A stretch of 64,000 bases of DNA from Chloroflexota bacterium (GCA_029561345.1 JAKQJC010000034.1:62001-126000); one strand, 5' to 3'; counted from the stretch's first letter, positions 8,151 through 16,560 are shown. Notes: generated by a model from the sequence alone, not told the origin. A program made the numbers and translations.

Positions 8151-8236
8151 CAGACCCTTGCTTTGGCATGGGGGCATCGGTGGTGCGCGAGGCCGAATAC
8201 GGGCAAATGCTGGCCAGTTTCTTTGGTCTGGAATAA
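8141..8236 (+). pseudogene. C-terminal remnant of an unidentified gene
   Basis: In a different frame from the AT-rich GNAT, 31 codons run from just after a TAA at 8138 to a TAA at 8234. They read TGLTDPCFGMGASVVREAEY... ASFFGLE, which looks like the well-formed tail of a protein but has no usable start. It may be what is left of a gene interrupted when the GNAT gene arrived. Confidence 0.35.
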
Positions 8237-8269
8237 TGGGATGGCGGCCGCCATCGTGAAGGATAAAGG

Positions 8270-8767
8270 ATGGAAAATTTCTTACAGGAAGCGCGCTTTG
8301 ACTTTATCGCCATGGAAGATAAGCAGTTTATCCTGGCCTTCGATGAGGCCATGTCGCAGCTTGGCTATGGTTACGGCGGCCAGATCGGCAGCGGGTACTG
8401 CTGGGGCAGATATATGCTTATCTATACAAAGACGGGAGCAAAGAGCAAGAAGGTGTATGCCCGGATCTATATTCGAGACCGGGAAATTGCACTGCGCCTG
8501 TTCCTGAATGACATTGACCGGCACCGCAGCTATCTTGAAAAGGCGCCGGCGCATATCAAAACAGTATTTACAGGGCCGCATGGCGACTGCCAGCATTGTC
8601 ATAACGAAAAGGACGGCACCTGCCGGTTCAGAAAGACTTACACCCTGGACGGTCGGCTGATCGAAAAATGCAACGGCATCACGTTTGAATTTTGCCGCCC
8701 CACCCTGCAGCAGTTACCCGATTACCTGAATTTGTTCCTGACATTTTATCCGGGAAAGAAGGGGTGA
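8270..8767 (+). CDS. Hypothetical Cys/His-rich protein, 165 aa
   Basis: Unrecognised family. The N-terminal half contains helices and a YGYGGQIGSGYCWGRYMLIY region; the C-terminal half has the clustered ligands CQHCHNEKDGTC (about 108-119), then FRKTYTLDGRLIEKCNG and FEFCRP, which together could bind a metal such as zinc. It reads as a soluble cytoplasmic protein. The start ATG at 8270 has AAAGGA 3 bp upstream. It lies 33 bp after the remnant at 8141-8236 and about 60 bp before the phosphatase gene. Confidence 0.55.
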   Translation: MENFLQEARFDFIAMEDKQFILAFDEAMSQLGYGYGGQIGSGYCWGRYMLIYTKTGAKSKKVYARIYIRDREIALRLFLNDIDRHRSYLEKAPAHIKTVFTGPHGDCQHCHNEKDGTCRFRKTYTLDGRLIEKCNGITFEFCRPTLQQLPDYLNLFLTFYPGKKG

Positions 8768-8827
8768 GCATGAGCAGGTTTCAGATTTATCCACCAACCA
8801 CAGACATGCTTTTAACAGGAGGTGATG

Positions 8828-9523
8828 ATGAAGGATCGGGTTCTTTGCTGGGATGGTTGTAAAAACACGCGCGACCTGGGCGGGTTGAAAACCCGGGATG
8901 GTCAGGTGACCCGCCGGGGTGTGATCGTCCGCTCGGATACCCCGTCCAGGCTGACCGCCGCCGGATGGACCGCGCTGCATGATTACGGCATTCGCACCAT
9001 CATTTCACTGCGCACCCACGGCATGACGGAGGATGAACTGAACGTTTCACCGCCTTTTGCGGATGTGACGGTGGTTCAGGCGCCGATTGAAGACATCACC
9101 GATGCGGAGTTTGTGCGTCAGTGGGTGGATACAGGGCTGTGGTGCACGCCGCTCTATTACCGGGACGCCCTGCAGCGCTGGCCTGAGCGGCACGCGGCGG
9201 TTTTCTCAGCCATCGCGGCAGCCCAACCGGGCGGGGTTTTATTCCACTGCATTCGCGGCCACGACCGCACGGGCATCATTTCACTTCTGGCGCTCATGCT
9301 CGCGGGAGTCACCCTGGATGAGATCATTGCTGACTATGAAATGAGCGTTGACCCGGTGCGAAATGAGGTTCTGACCCAAAACCAGTCTTCGGTGCGCGAG
9401 GCATTTCTCGGCGCCCTCGATGGCCTGGACGTGGAAGCCTACCTCAACCAGGGCGGGGTCAGCCGCAAGGACCTGGCCGCCATCCGCGAGCGCCTGGTGG
9501 GGCAGGCTCTTTCGGATTGTTAG
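8828..9523 (+). CDS. Tyrosine/dual-specificity-type protein phosphatase
   Basis: A 231-residue protein of the Tyr_phosphatase3 group, which includes bacterial tyrosine and lipid phosphatases. It has the N-terminal NTRDLGGLKTRDG signature (about 13-25), the RSDTPSRLT segment, and the P-loop HCIRGHDRTG with Cys141 as nucleophile and Arg147 of CX5R. The Asp general acid may lie in the 95-105 region. AGGAGG lies 5 bp before the ATG at 8828, favouring it over the two in-frame starts just upstream. Substrate unknown. It stands alone, followed by 320 bp without a clear gene. Confidence 0.85.
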   Translation: MKDRVLCWDGCKNTRDLGGLKTRDGQVTRRGVIVRSDTPSRLTAAGWTALHDYGIRTIISLRTHGMTEDELNVSPPFADVTVVQAPIEDITDAEFVRQWVDTGLWCTPLYYRDALQRWPERHAAVFSAIAAAQPGGVLFHCIRGHDRTGIISLLALMLAGVTLDEIIADYEMSVDPVRNEVLTQNQSSVREAFLGALDGLDVEAYLNQGGVSRKDLAAIRERLVGQALSDC

Positions 9524-9751
9524 GCGCATGCCGTTCACCGGAAAGAAACCCTGCCGGCGCCGCAAGAATTTCTGAATCGCCACAGCACGAGCGGTTGATC
9601 CGATCCGGTTTCAACCCTATAGGTGAGCAGGAGAGGCATGTTATTGTGCACGGATATTGTGATTTACATTCGCCTATGATGGATGTGGAAACTGCCTTTG
9701 GGCAGCAATGATAGACAAAAAGACCCTTCCTGGAGAAAGAAAGGAGGACGC
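9524..9751 (+). other. Gap with a possible coding remnant
   Basis: No complete gene is visible. A frame ending at 9711 (RSGFNPIGEQERHVIVHGY... ETAFGQQ) has a protein-like composition and may be the tail of a lost gene; it has no supported start. Confidence 0.2.
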
Positions 9752-9781
9752 TTTACCTGGGCATTCACTCTGCCGTATAAT
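9752..9781 (+). promoter_or_regulatory. Promoter for the pirin gene
   Basis: TTTACC (9752-9757) and a perfect TATAAT (9776-9781) are separated by 18 bp, about 60 bp before the pirin start. Confidence 0.5.
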
Positions 9782-9843
9782 TACCTTACTACCGTAGATC
9801 ATGATTGGCAGTTGATAAAAAAACGGATGCAAAGGAGAATCAA

Positions 9844-10665
9844 ATGAAGAAATTAATCCTTCAGGGACGTTCAACTTCTGACGGCGCCGGCGTTAAATTG
9901 ACGCGGGTTTTTGCGCATGATCATACTGCCCTGACAGATCCATTTCTGCTCCTTGATCATTTTGGCTCAGACAATCCTGAAGATTATATCAACGGATTCC
10001 CATGGCATCCGCACCGCGGCATTGAAACGGTGACATATATGCTTGGCGGGACCGTTGAACACGGCGACAGCATTGGCAATAGCGGCATCATTGGACCAGG
10101 AGATATCCAATGGATGACTGCGGGTGGGGGCGTTATCCATCAGGAGATGCCGAAACCCTCATCAGGCAGGATGCACGGGCTGCAGCTGTGGGTGAATTTG
10201 CCAGCAAAGCATAAAATGATGGCTCCCCGCTACCGCGGAATACTTGCCTCCGAGGTGCCGGTTGTCAGGCTGCCTGGCGGAGAGGTGCGGGTCATCGCTG
10301 GAAATTATGAGCAGGTTAAGGGACCTGTACATGATTTGATGGTCGATGTCACGTATCTGAATGTGAGATTGGAGAAGGGAAGCAGATTTTCCCATGCTTG
10401 TCAGGAGGGATACACTTCATTCTGTTACCTGCTGGATGGACAGGGCATCTTTGACGGCATGAAACTGGAACCAGCGCAATTGATTCTCTGCGGTGAAGCA
10501 GGCTTGTTATCAATCGAAGCCATGGAGGCCATGCATTATATTTTTGTGACGGGTCAACAGCTTCATGAACCGATTGCCTGGGGCGGACCCATTGTCATGA
10601 ATACGAGCGAGGAATTGGAAACCGCTTTCAAAGAAATTCGTGAGGGAACGTTTATCAAAAAGTAA
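9844..10665 (+). CDS. Pirin family protein
   Basis: A 273-residue bicupin. The metal ligands of pirins are present: His55 and His57 in WHPHRGIETVTYML, and His99 and Glu101 in AGGGVIHQEMP, with the EHGDSIGNSG and GPGDIQWMTAGGG blocks between. Pirins are iron-containing cupins; some have quercetin dioxygenase activity and others modulate redox or transcription. The ATG at 9844 has AAAGGAG 7 bp upstream. A TATAAT box is 60 bp upstream and a pair of REP-like palindromes follows the gene, so it is probably monocistronic. Confidence 0.92.
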   Translation: MKKLILQGRSTSDGAGVKLTRVFAHDHTALTDPFLLLDHFGSDNPEDYINGFPWHPHRGIETVTYMLGGTVEHGDSIGNSGIIGPGDIQWMTAGGGVIHQEMPKPSSGRMHGLQLWVNLPAKHKMMAPRYRGILASEVPVVRLPGGEVRVIAGNYEQVKGPVHDLMVDVTYLNVRLEKGSRFSHACQEGYTSFCYLLDGQGIFDGMKLEPAQLILCGEAGLLSIEAMEAMHYIFVTGQQLHEPIAWGGPIVMNTSEELETAFKEIREGTFIKK

Positions 10666-10697
10666 CCCTAACCATGCCGCCAGACAGGCAAATACCG

Positions 10698-10770
10698 CTG
10701 GTTGAGCCTGTCGAAGCCAGCGTGAAAATCTTGTGGATGTTGCTTGCTCCCTTCGACAAGCTCAGGGAGC
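10698..10770. repeat. Pair of inverted REP-like palindromic units
   Basis: The first unit (10698-10720) is CTGG-TTGAGCCTGTCGAAG-CCAG and the second (10746-10770) is GCTCCC-TTCGACAAGCTCA-GGGAGC. Each is flanked by its own short inverted arms, and the cores (TTGAGCCTGTCGAAG and CTTCGACAAGCTCAG) are near reverse complements of each other. Cores of this type recur in many bacterial genomes as dispersed extragenic palindromes. Here they fill the 158-bp gap between pirin and the hydrolase gene. Confidence 0.7.
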
Positions 10771-10823
10771 GGTTTGGCCAGTCTTTTTGCGCCATGCCTG
10801 AGTAGCTAAAAAAAGAGAATCTT

Positions 10824-11675
10824 ATGGAAATCACCGTTAAAGGCATCCCGATTTACTACGAAATTTGTGGGTCTGGCACGCCAGTGGTGATGATTCACGG
10901 CTGGAGCGTGGATCACCACCTGATGAAAGGCTGCATGGAGCCGGTTTTTGAAACGATGGACACGCCCTGGCAGCGTATCTACTTTGACCTGCCAGGAATG
11001 GGCAAAACCCCTTCCGCGCCGTGGATTGATGGATCGGACCGCATGCTGGAGGTGATTCTGGCATTGATCGACGGGCTCATCCCCGGACAGCATTTCCTGG
11101 TGGCCGGGGAATCTTACGGCGGCTATCTGGCGCGCGGGGTCATCAAAGCGCGGGAAGCGCTGGTGGACGGCCTGCTGCTGATCTGCCCGACCGCCATCCA
11201 GGAAACCCGCCTGGATCACCTGCCGGCGCTGGAAGTGCTGGAAAGAGACGAGGCCTTTCTGGAGACCCTTTCAGAAGAGCATCGGAAATACTTCACCGGA
11301 ATCAATGTGGTGCAAACCCGGCGGGTGTGGGAACGGTTCGCTGCGGATATTTTGCCCGGGCTGGAGGCGGCTGACTACGCCTTCCTGGAAAACAGTTTGG
11401 GCCGGCATGTGCCTTATGCGGTCAACGTGGATCAGGTGGAAAAGCCTTACCGGCAGCCGACGCTGTTTGTGATGGGGCGGCAGGATGTGGCGGTGGGGTA
11501 TCATGATCACTGGCAGTTGATTGAGAATTTTTCGCGGGCTTCGTTTGTGATCCTCGATAAGGCGGGGCATAACCTGCAAATTGAACAGGATGTGCTGTTC
11601 ACGGCTATGGTGAAAGAATGGCTGGAACGGGTGCAGGCCGAAAAGGCGCGGCTGGCGGCACAGGGTGATCAATGA
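10824..11675 (+). CDS. Alpha/beta hydrolase
   Basis: A 283-residue alpha/beta hydrolase. The oxyanion strand VVMIHGWSVDHH is at 21-32, the nucleophile elbow GESYGG has Ser97, an acid candidate is in MGRQDVAVGY at about 220, and the catalytic His is in KAGHNLQIEQD at about 250. Substrate cannot be inferred; the group includes esterases, proline iminopeptidases and lactonases. Its stop overlaps the start of the next gene by 4 bp (ATGA), so the two are translationally coupled. Confidence 0.85.
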   Translation: MEITVKGIPIYYEICGSGTPVVMIHGWSVDHHLMKGCMEPVFETMDTPWQRIYFDLPGMGKTPSAPWIDGSDRMLEVILALIDGLIPGQHFLVAGESYGGYLARGVIKAREALVDGLLLICPTAIQETRLDHLPALEVLERDEAFLETLSEEHRKYFTGINVVQTRRVWERFAADILPGLEAADYAFLENSLGRHVPYAVNVDQVEKPYRQPTLFVMGRQDVAVGYHDHWQLIENFSRASFVILDKAGHNLQIEQDVLFTAMVKEWLERVQAEKARLAAQGDQ

Positions 11676-12256
11676 GCGTGGAATTATTAGTTTACACACC
11701 GGACCTGGATGACGCGCTGATTCCCCGCTGGATTGAACGTCTCAATGAGCTGGATATGATTTGTGATATCCATCCCGATTTCACTTTTAAACAGGTAGGT
11801 GGTTTTCTGCCTTTCCGGGTGGTGTTGAAGAAACCGCTCCGCCCTGAATTGGGTGGCAAAGCCTTTTTGACCGGCTTTGAACTGTATCTGGAAGATTTTT
11901 CGCTGGCTGATGAGATCGCTGCTTTGACGCCGCGGCCATCCTTTTGGGATAAACTGCGCGGAAAAAAGGCTGAACCAGTCTTTTTTGCCTCCCCGGAAGT
12001 GGATCAAAAACTGGCCAGCTGCACCAGGGCGCTGACGTTTAGCTGGAACATGGCCGATATGCTGGAATTAAGGATGGCCGCCCTGTCGGCTTTAATCCTG
12101 GCGGAGGTGGCCGGGGGGATATGTTATGATCCCGCGGCGGACACGTGGATTTCCGGCAAGGATGCCATCAAAGAGGAACTGAAAGAGGTGGAAACTTTTG
12201 AAGCTTCGCTAAAACCTGAAGAAGTGCAGCTCCATCCTTTTGAGGAATGGCTTTAG
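11672..12256 (+). CDS. Hypothetical protein coupled to the hydrolase, 194 aa
   Basis: Unrecognised soluble protein. Features seen are a VELLVYTPDLDDALIPRWIERL start, an acidic middle with a FWDKLRGKKAEPVFFASPEVDQ segment and a C-terminal acidic tail (ELKEVETFEASLKPEEVQLHPF). The ATGA overlap with the alpha/beta hydrolase indicates coexpression and perhaps joint function. The overall layout resembles proteins of unknown function in Gram-negative bacteria that measure about 190-200 residues, but no family can be named with confidence. Confidence 0.6.
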   Translation: MSVELLVYTPDLDDALIPRWIERLNELDMICDIHPDFTFKQVGGFLPFRVVLKKPLRPELGGKAFLTGFELYLEDFSLADEIAALTPRPSFWDKLRGKKAEPVFFASPEVDQKLASCTRALTFSWNMADMLELRMAALSALILAEVAGGICYDPAADTWISGKDAIKEELKEVETFEASLKPEEVQLHPFEEWL

Positions 12257-12383
12257 AACCATGTGTGCCAGGAAGCTATCAGGATGATGGGCAATGCGCC
12301 CAATGACAACCCAACAGCGTCACAGGAATGATCATAAATTTTTAATCCATTGCAAATCTGACGATGAATTCAGGATGGTGCAC

Positions 12384-13034
12384 ATGGAAAAAACTGATCT
12401 GAATGAATATTTGGCTCTGCCCGCTGGCGGCAAGGGACCGGGGCTGCTGGTGATCCACGCCTGGTGGGGGCTCAATGCGTTTATTAAGCGCTTTTGCGAT
12501 CGCCTGGCGGGCGAGGGTTTTGTGGCGCTGGCGCCGGATCTTTACGGCGGGAGAGTGGCGGTCACCATCGACGAGGCCAAGGTTTTGCGCTCCAAGATGA
12601 ACCAGCAGCAGGCGCATCAGAAATTGCTGGACGCGGTGGAGCGGCTGCGCGGAATGGCCTGCGTCAGCGGAGAAAGCACCGGGGTGGTGGGTTTTTCATT
12701 GGGGGCGCGCTTTGCATTGGAGCTTTCAGCTGAGGAAGGCCGGCCAATTCATTCTGTGGTGGTGTTTTACGGCAACAGTGGCGTCGATTACTCGGCAGCG
12801 CGGGCGGCTTACCTGGGACATTTTGCTGAACATGATGATTATGTGGCCCTTTCAGGGGTCAAAAAACTGGAAAAGGCCCTGCGTGCAGCCGGGCGCCCCT
12901 TCGCAGCCCATATTTACCCCGGAACAGGACACTGGTTTTTTGAGGCTGACCGGCCTGAGGCCTATGAACCGCAGGCGGCGCAGCTGGCCTGGGAAAGAAC
13001 CGTGGATTTTCTTAATGCGCAAATGAGGGGGTAA
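12384..13034 (+). CDS. Dienelactone hydrolase family protein (Ser nucleophile)
   Basis: A 216-residue alpha/beta hydrolase of the dienelactone hydrolase family: LLVIHAWWGLNAFIKRFCDRLA near 21-42, the VALAPDLYGGR strand, and a C-terminal HIYPGTGHWFFE with the catalytic His. The nucleophile elbow is GFSLGAR with Ser105, where classical dienelactone hydrolase has Cys; Ser variants are known in the wider family. I chose the ATG at 12384 because AGGA lies 8 bp upstream; the frame stays open upstream to 12294 with non-conserved residues. No pathway neighbours are visible. Confidence 0.85.
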   Translation: MEKTDLNEYLALPAGGKGPGLLVIHAWWGLNAFIKRFCDRLAGEGFVALAPDLYGGRVAVTIDEAKVLRSKMNQQQAHQKLLDAVERLRGMACVSGESTGVVGFSLGARFALELSAEEGRPIHSVVVFYGNSGVDYSAARAAYLGHFAEHDDYVALSGVKKLEKALRAAGRPFAAHIYPGTGHWFFEADRPEAYEPQAAQLAWERTVDFLNAQMRG

Positions 13035-13116
13035 ACAGAAGGATTTATTTTTCAAACAAGGTATAATGAAACCATCTTCACAAACTGATTTCTTGTAGGT
13101 TTTCCAGAGGTGAAAG

Positions 13117-13473
13117 ATGAGCGTTAAAAAGATCAATCATCAGGGGAGTGTGGTGTTTTACGCAGATTACCGCGGCTTGAAGACCTCGGAAGAATTACTG
13201 AAAACATTGGATGAGCTTGTCGCAATGACCCGGTCATCATCGGGCAACGATTTGCTTTTATCCAACTACGAAGGCGTCAGCCTGTCCGGAGAATATATGA
13301 ACCGGGTCAAGGCCGTGGGAAAAGAGCAGAAAGGCAAAATTAAACGCCAGGCTGTGGTGGGTGTGACGGGGCTTAAAACGGTTTTGCTGAACGGGTTCAT
13401 CCTTTTCACAGGAGCCACAAACATCAAGGCATTCAGCACAGAGGCTGAAGCCCTGGACTGGCTGGTGAGTTAA
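13117..13473 (+). CDS. Small STAS/SpoIIAA-like protein, hypothetical
   Basis: A 118-residue protein. The strand-helix pattern (GSVVFYADYRGLKTSEELLKTLDEL, then DLLLSNYEGVSLSGEYMNRVKAV, AVVGVTGLKTVLLNGF and a final EAEALDWLVS helix) recalls small SpoIIAA/STAS-fold proteins, but no ATP-dependent phosphorylation Ser motif is evident. A TATAAT sits at 13062-13067, about 50 bp before the start. It ends before a strong bidirectional terminator. Confidence 0.5.
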   Translation: MSVKKINHQGSVVFYADYRGLKTSEELLKTLDELVAMTRSSSGNDLLLSNYEGVSLSGEYMNRVKAVGKEQKGKIKRQAVVGVTGLKTVLLNGFILFTGATNIKAFSTEAEALDWLVS

Positions 13474-13611
13474 ATGAGCCTGTAATCCCACGATCATAGC
13501 GCATGATTTCTCGCTCCTGTCCGGCCTTTTTGATGGGTTTCCAGTGCGTTGATTAATCAATAAGGTTGCGGACCTTTGGGGTGGTACAGGCAAGGAAGCT
13601 GGAAAAAAATA

Positions 13612-13641
13612 AGTGCTCTCCGTTTTTGGAGAGCACTTTTT
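13612..13641. terminator. Bidirectional Rho-independent terminator
   Basis: A 10-bp stem AGTGCTCTCC/GGAGAGCACT with loop GTTTTT, followed by TTTTT on the plus strand and preceded by an A-tract that gives a T-run on the minus strand. It serves the convergent genes at 13117 and 13659. Confidence 0.9.
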
Positions 13642-13658
13642 GCCTGTGGACGGTGATA

Positions 13659-16250
13659 TTATAATATCTGCACCAGACCCTTGCCGCCGTCCACGCGCAC
13701 GCGGTCGCCGGTTTTCAGGCGCATGGTGGCGTTTCCACAGCCCACCACCGCCGGAATGCCCAGTTCGCGCGCCACAATGGCCGCGTGGCTGAGTGGCGCG
13801 CCCAGGTCCGTGACCACAGCGGCTGCGCGGGGAAAGAGCGGGGTCCAGCCGATGTTGGTCATGGTGGTGACGAGCACCTCGCCGGCTTTGAACTGGCCGC
13901 TGTCGGCCAGCGAGTCGAGGCGGCGCACGGTGCCTTCCACCACCCCCAGGGCTCCGGCAAAGCCGTGAACAGCGCCGTCATTTTCAGCGGAAACCGGCCG
14001 GGCCAACTGCTGGCTGGCGTCATAGGCATCCGAGCGCCGGTTGGGGTCTGCCGCCCAGGCAAAGGGATCAAAGCGCCCGGAAATCAGGGCCGGGTAGGGC
14101 GGCAGGGCGCGGTAGCGTGCGAAGGTCTCTTTGCGAGCCGGCAGGTGAACCAGGGCAGGAAGGGGTCTGTCACTTTGCAGCGCAGACAGAACCTCGTCAA
14201 TGGTCAGGTAGAAGATATCTTCTCCCAGGTTCAGCAGAGCGCCGGCGCGCAGAACGAAGGCGCGGATGACGGTGAGGCCGCGGACAGAAGCGGAACGCAC
14301 AAATTCACGCTGATGGGCGGCTGCAGCAGCCTGCTGGATGCGTTTTTGCATGGATTTCACCCTGCCGGGATATTTCTGACAGAACCGGTCCCAGGCAGCT
14401 TCGTAGGCGGCCTGCTGGCGGGCCATCAGCGCATCCACATCCACCGGGGCAGCGGTCCATTCCTGAAGCTGGCGGTCCAGCCAGGCTGGATCTTCCGCCG
14501 GACGTGGCCAGGCGATTTCACACTCATTCTGACCACGGTGGCCATAGGCATCGAGATAGGCTTCGCGGGACATTTCGCCGCGCAGCACCATGCCCAGCCC
14601 GGCGGCAGGCCCCAGGCTTTCGAGGCGCGACGACATGCCGCTGAGGTTGGAGAGGAGGACGTTGGCATCCTCCGCGCCTACCAGCGCGCGCAGGTCGCGT
14701 TCCAGGCGCACCTGAACATCGGAGGAGGCGGCGATCACATGGATCAGGGTGTCGCGGTAAAGCGGGTAAATTTCATCCTGCCAGAGTGCAGCCAGCTCAG
14801 CCCCACTCTGCTGGCGGCTGATTTTCTCGCGCAGGCTGGCGCAGCGGGCCGGAAAAGCAGAGAAAAACTGCGGCGCCTGTTTGCGGAAACGCCCAAACTG
14901 CTGGGTGGAATGCATCAGGCCGGGAAGCACGCCCTGAAACCATTCCGCCGTGGTGAGGGGGATGAGCGGAATTTGCATGTCATCAGGAATGGCGCCCCAC
15001 CATCCCGCAATTTCCTGGTATGCGCGGCGGGCATCATTTTTGAAGAAGCGGGCATAAGCCGACACCTGCACGCTGACATTGGCGTAGAAGCGCCCGCCAA
15101 TGATGCCGTTGAGAGAATGGCCCCTGACGGAGAGGGAGGGGCCGCCGTTGGCGTCCACATAAGCCCGCAGGGAGGCGGTGAAAGGGGTGAGCACTTCAGG
15201 GCTGGCTTCCATCAGGTTGGTGGCTGACCACATGAAATTGCCCTTATGCGTGTCGTTCCAGACCGCATTGACGGGGTCATAGCTGTTCAGGGTGGTGATG
15301 GGGCGGGCCTGCAGAATGTAGACCCGGCCACCAGCGACCGCCCATTCGATATCCTGCGGGCAGCCCATTTCCGCTTCAATGGCATGCGCTGCCTGGTGCA
15401 GAGCCCTGGCCGCCGGGGCAAGCTCCTGGGGACCGTGGTAGATGCCCTTTGGCAATTCGAAGGTGAAGGCCGCCGCGGTCACCGAACCCGAAACCAGTTT
15501 TTCACCCAAGCCTTCAACAAAATTGCCTGTCATCTGCCCCAGATCCCCGGTCAGAGGGTCTGCGGTGAAAAGCACGCCGGCAAAATCGGGCTGGATTAAT
15601 TTTTGAATGACCACGGCAATGGGGTGTTCGCCAGCAGCCAGACTCTGGGCCTGGGCATAGCTCTGAACCCGTCCGCTGCGGCGGGATGCCAGCACAGTGC
15701 GCACGGCGGCGCGGATGTCTTCATCCGTTTGCACATCCAGAACGCTCTCAAATTCGCCAGCAAAAGAAGCCTGGGCGGAATCTTCCTGCAGGGCTGAAGA
15801 ACGCACGGCGAAAGCCTGAGGTTTGCCAGCCCGCAGGCGGGCCAGCTCCTTTTGGGCCTGCGCCCAGGCACCCTCGCTGACATCATCCTGTTCAAAGGCG
15901 CCGGGCAGCAGAATGAAGCCATCGGGAACGTTAAAGCCAGCCTGCTGCAAACGGGCCAGCGAACGGCCTTTACCGCCGGCGGCGGAAGAGGCGTCATCTT
16001 CCACGGGCAGGCGGCTGAAAGCCACCACCACCTCATCCGGGTGGGCGCGGGAGGCGCGCTTTTCCTGGTTCACGATCCAGGTCGTCAAAGCCTTCAACCC
16101 AATGCTGCCCACAGCACCGGCCGAAAAGGCCAGAAGGATGCGCCAACCAAGATCCATGCTGCCGCTCAGGAAAAAGGTGGCTGTGGCGGCAGCACCTGAG
16201 CCGGCATTGCTGACGCTGTTGATGATGATTTTGCGGGTCAGGTTATTCAT
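13659..16250 (-). CDS. PEP/pyruvate-binding phosphotransferase, rifampin-phosphotransferase-like, membrane-anchored
   Basis: An 863-residue protein. A hydrophobic region (about 15-62) should anchor it in the membrane. Next comes a PPDK N-terminal ATP-binding domain (from about 90: AAGGKGRSLARLQQAGF, AFAVRSSALQEDSAQASFAGEF, DIEWAVAGG..ILQARPI), then a long unrelated middle domain, and a C-terminal swivelling phospho-His domain with TDLGAPLSHAAIVARELGIP, His822. The PEP/pyruvate barrel of true PEP synthase is absent. This order and length match rifampin phosphotransferase, but the substrate could be another compound. It overlaps the end of the upstream AbrB-type gene by 8 bp. I rejected a longer frame starting 68 codons upstream inside the regulator gene. 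Confidence 0.8.
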   Translation of the reverse strand: MNNLTRKIIINSVSNAGSGAAATATFFLSGSMDLGWRILLAFSAGAVGSIGLKALTTWIVNQEKRASRAHPDEVVVAFSRLPVEDDASSAAGGKGRSLARLQQAGFNVPDGFILLPGAFEQDDVSEGAWAQAQKELARLRAGKPQAFAVRSSALQEDSAQASFAGEFESVLDVQTDEDIRAAVRTVLASRRSGRVQSYAQAQSLAAGEHPIAVVIQKLIQPDFAGVLFTADPLTGDLGQMTGNFVEGLGEKLVSGSVTAAAFTFELPKGIYHGPQELAPAARALHQAAHAIEAEMGCPQDIEWAVAGGRVYILQARPITTLNSYDPVNAVWNDTHKGNFMWSATNLMEASPEVLTPFTASLRAYVDANGGPSLSVRGHSLNGIIGGRFYANVSVQVSAYARFFKNDARRAYQEIAGWWGAIPDDMQIPLIPLTTAEWFQGVLPGLMHSTQQFGRFRKQAPQFFSAFPARCASLREKISRQQSGAELAALWQDEIYPLYRDTLIHVIAASSDVQVRLERDLRALVGAEDANVLLSNLSGMSSRLESLGPAAGLGMVLRGEMSREAYLDAYGHRGQNECEIAWPRPAEDPAWLDRQLQEWTAAPVDVDALMARQQAAYEAAWDRFCQKYPGRVKSMQKRIQQAAAAAHQREFVRSASVRGLTVIRAFVLRAGALLNLGEDIFYLTIDEVLSALQSDRPLPALVHLPARKETFARYRALPPYPALISGRFDPFAWAADPNRRSDAYDASQQLARPVSAENDGAVHGFAGALGVVEGTVRRLDSLADSGQFKAGEVLVTTMTNIGWTPLFPRAAAVVTDLGAPLSHAAIVARELGIPAVVGCGNATMRLKTGDRVRVDGGKGLVQIL

Positions 16251-16488
16251 TTTTGCCTTCTGAACCCTGGATGGACTGCAGCAGGCCCAGCATGCCGGGG
16301 TGTTTTTCCAGCAGAGTGGATACCTGCACGAGGGCCAATCCCTGCTCGAGATCGCCCAGCACGAGCAGTTTATCGCCAACTTTGATGTTGAAATCGCGCC
16401 GCGCATCGGCTGGAATGACAATCTGTCCCCGATCGCTGACGGTGATGGCCCCATAAAAGCGCTGTTTTTCTGTAGCTTTCCTTTCCAT
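16243..16488 (-). CDS. AbrB/MazE-type transcription regulator
   Basis: An 81-residue swapped-hairpin DNA-binding protein: YGAITVSDRGQIVIPADARRDFNIKVGDKLLVLG (about 12-45) is the AbrB signature, followed by a short helix-rich tail. It has AGGAGAGG 5 bp before the ATG. A perfect 30-bp palindrome covers its promoter, so autoregulation is likely. It overlaps the downstream phosphotransferase gene by 8 bp, so it probably controls that operon. Confidence 0.88.
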   Translation of the reverse strand: MERKATEKQRFYGAITVSDRGQIVIPADARRDFNIKVGDKLLVLGDLEQGLALVQVSTLLEKHPGMLGLLQSIQGSEGKNE

Positions 16489-16506
16489 AAAAACCTCTCC
16501 TTTTAC

Positions 16507-16536
16507 AAGATATGTCTTGTATACAAGACATATCTT
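16507..16536 (-). promoter_or_regulatory. Perfect 30-bp palindromic operator of the AbrB-type gene
   Basis: Two arms of 15 bases (each containing AAGATATGTCTT or its complement) meet at a central GTATAC with no mismatch over 30 bp. The palindrome overlaps the -10 box and start site of the minus-strand promoter and ends 18 bp upstream of the AbrB start codon. Confidence 0.85.
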
Positions 16537-16560
16537 ACATCCGGCGAGAGATTCTGTCAA
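16532..16560 (-). promoter_or_regulatory. Sigma-70-type promoter of the AbrB/phosphotransferase operon
   Basis: On the minus strand, a perfect TTGACA (16555-16560) is followed after 17 bp by TAAGAT (16532-16537). The -10 box lies within the edge of the palindrome, so a bound repressor would block it. Confidence 0.8.

Noticed and set aside
9517-9711. 64-codon frame after the phosphatase gene as a new gene
   Set aside because: It starts inside the phosphatase gene without a ribosome binding site; kept only as a possible remnant.
13785-15227. Long open frame (480 codons) on the plus strand inside the phosphotransferase gene
   Set aside because: It is antisense to a protein with clear domains and has no ribosome binding site; high GC gives long shadow frames.
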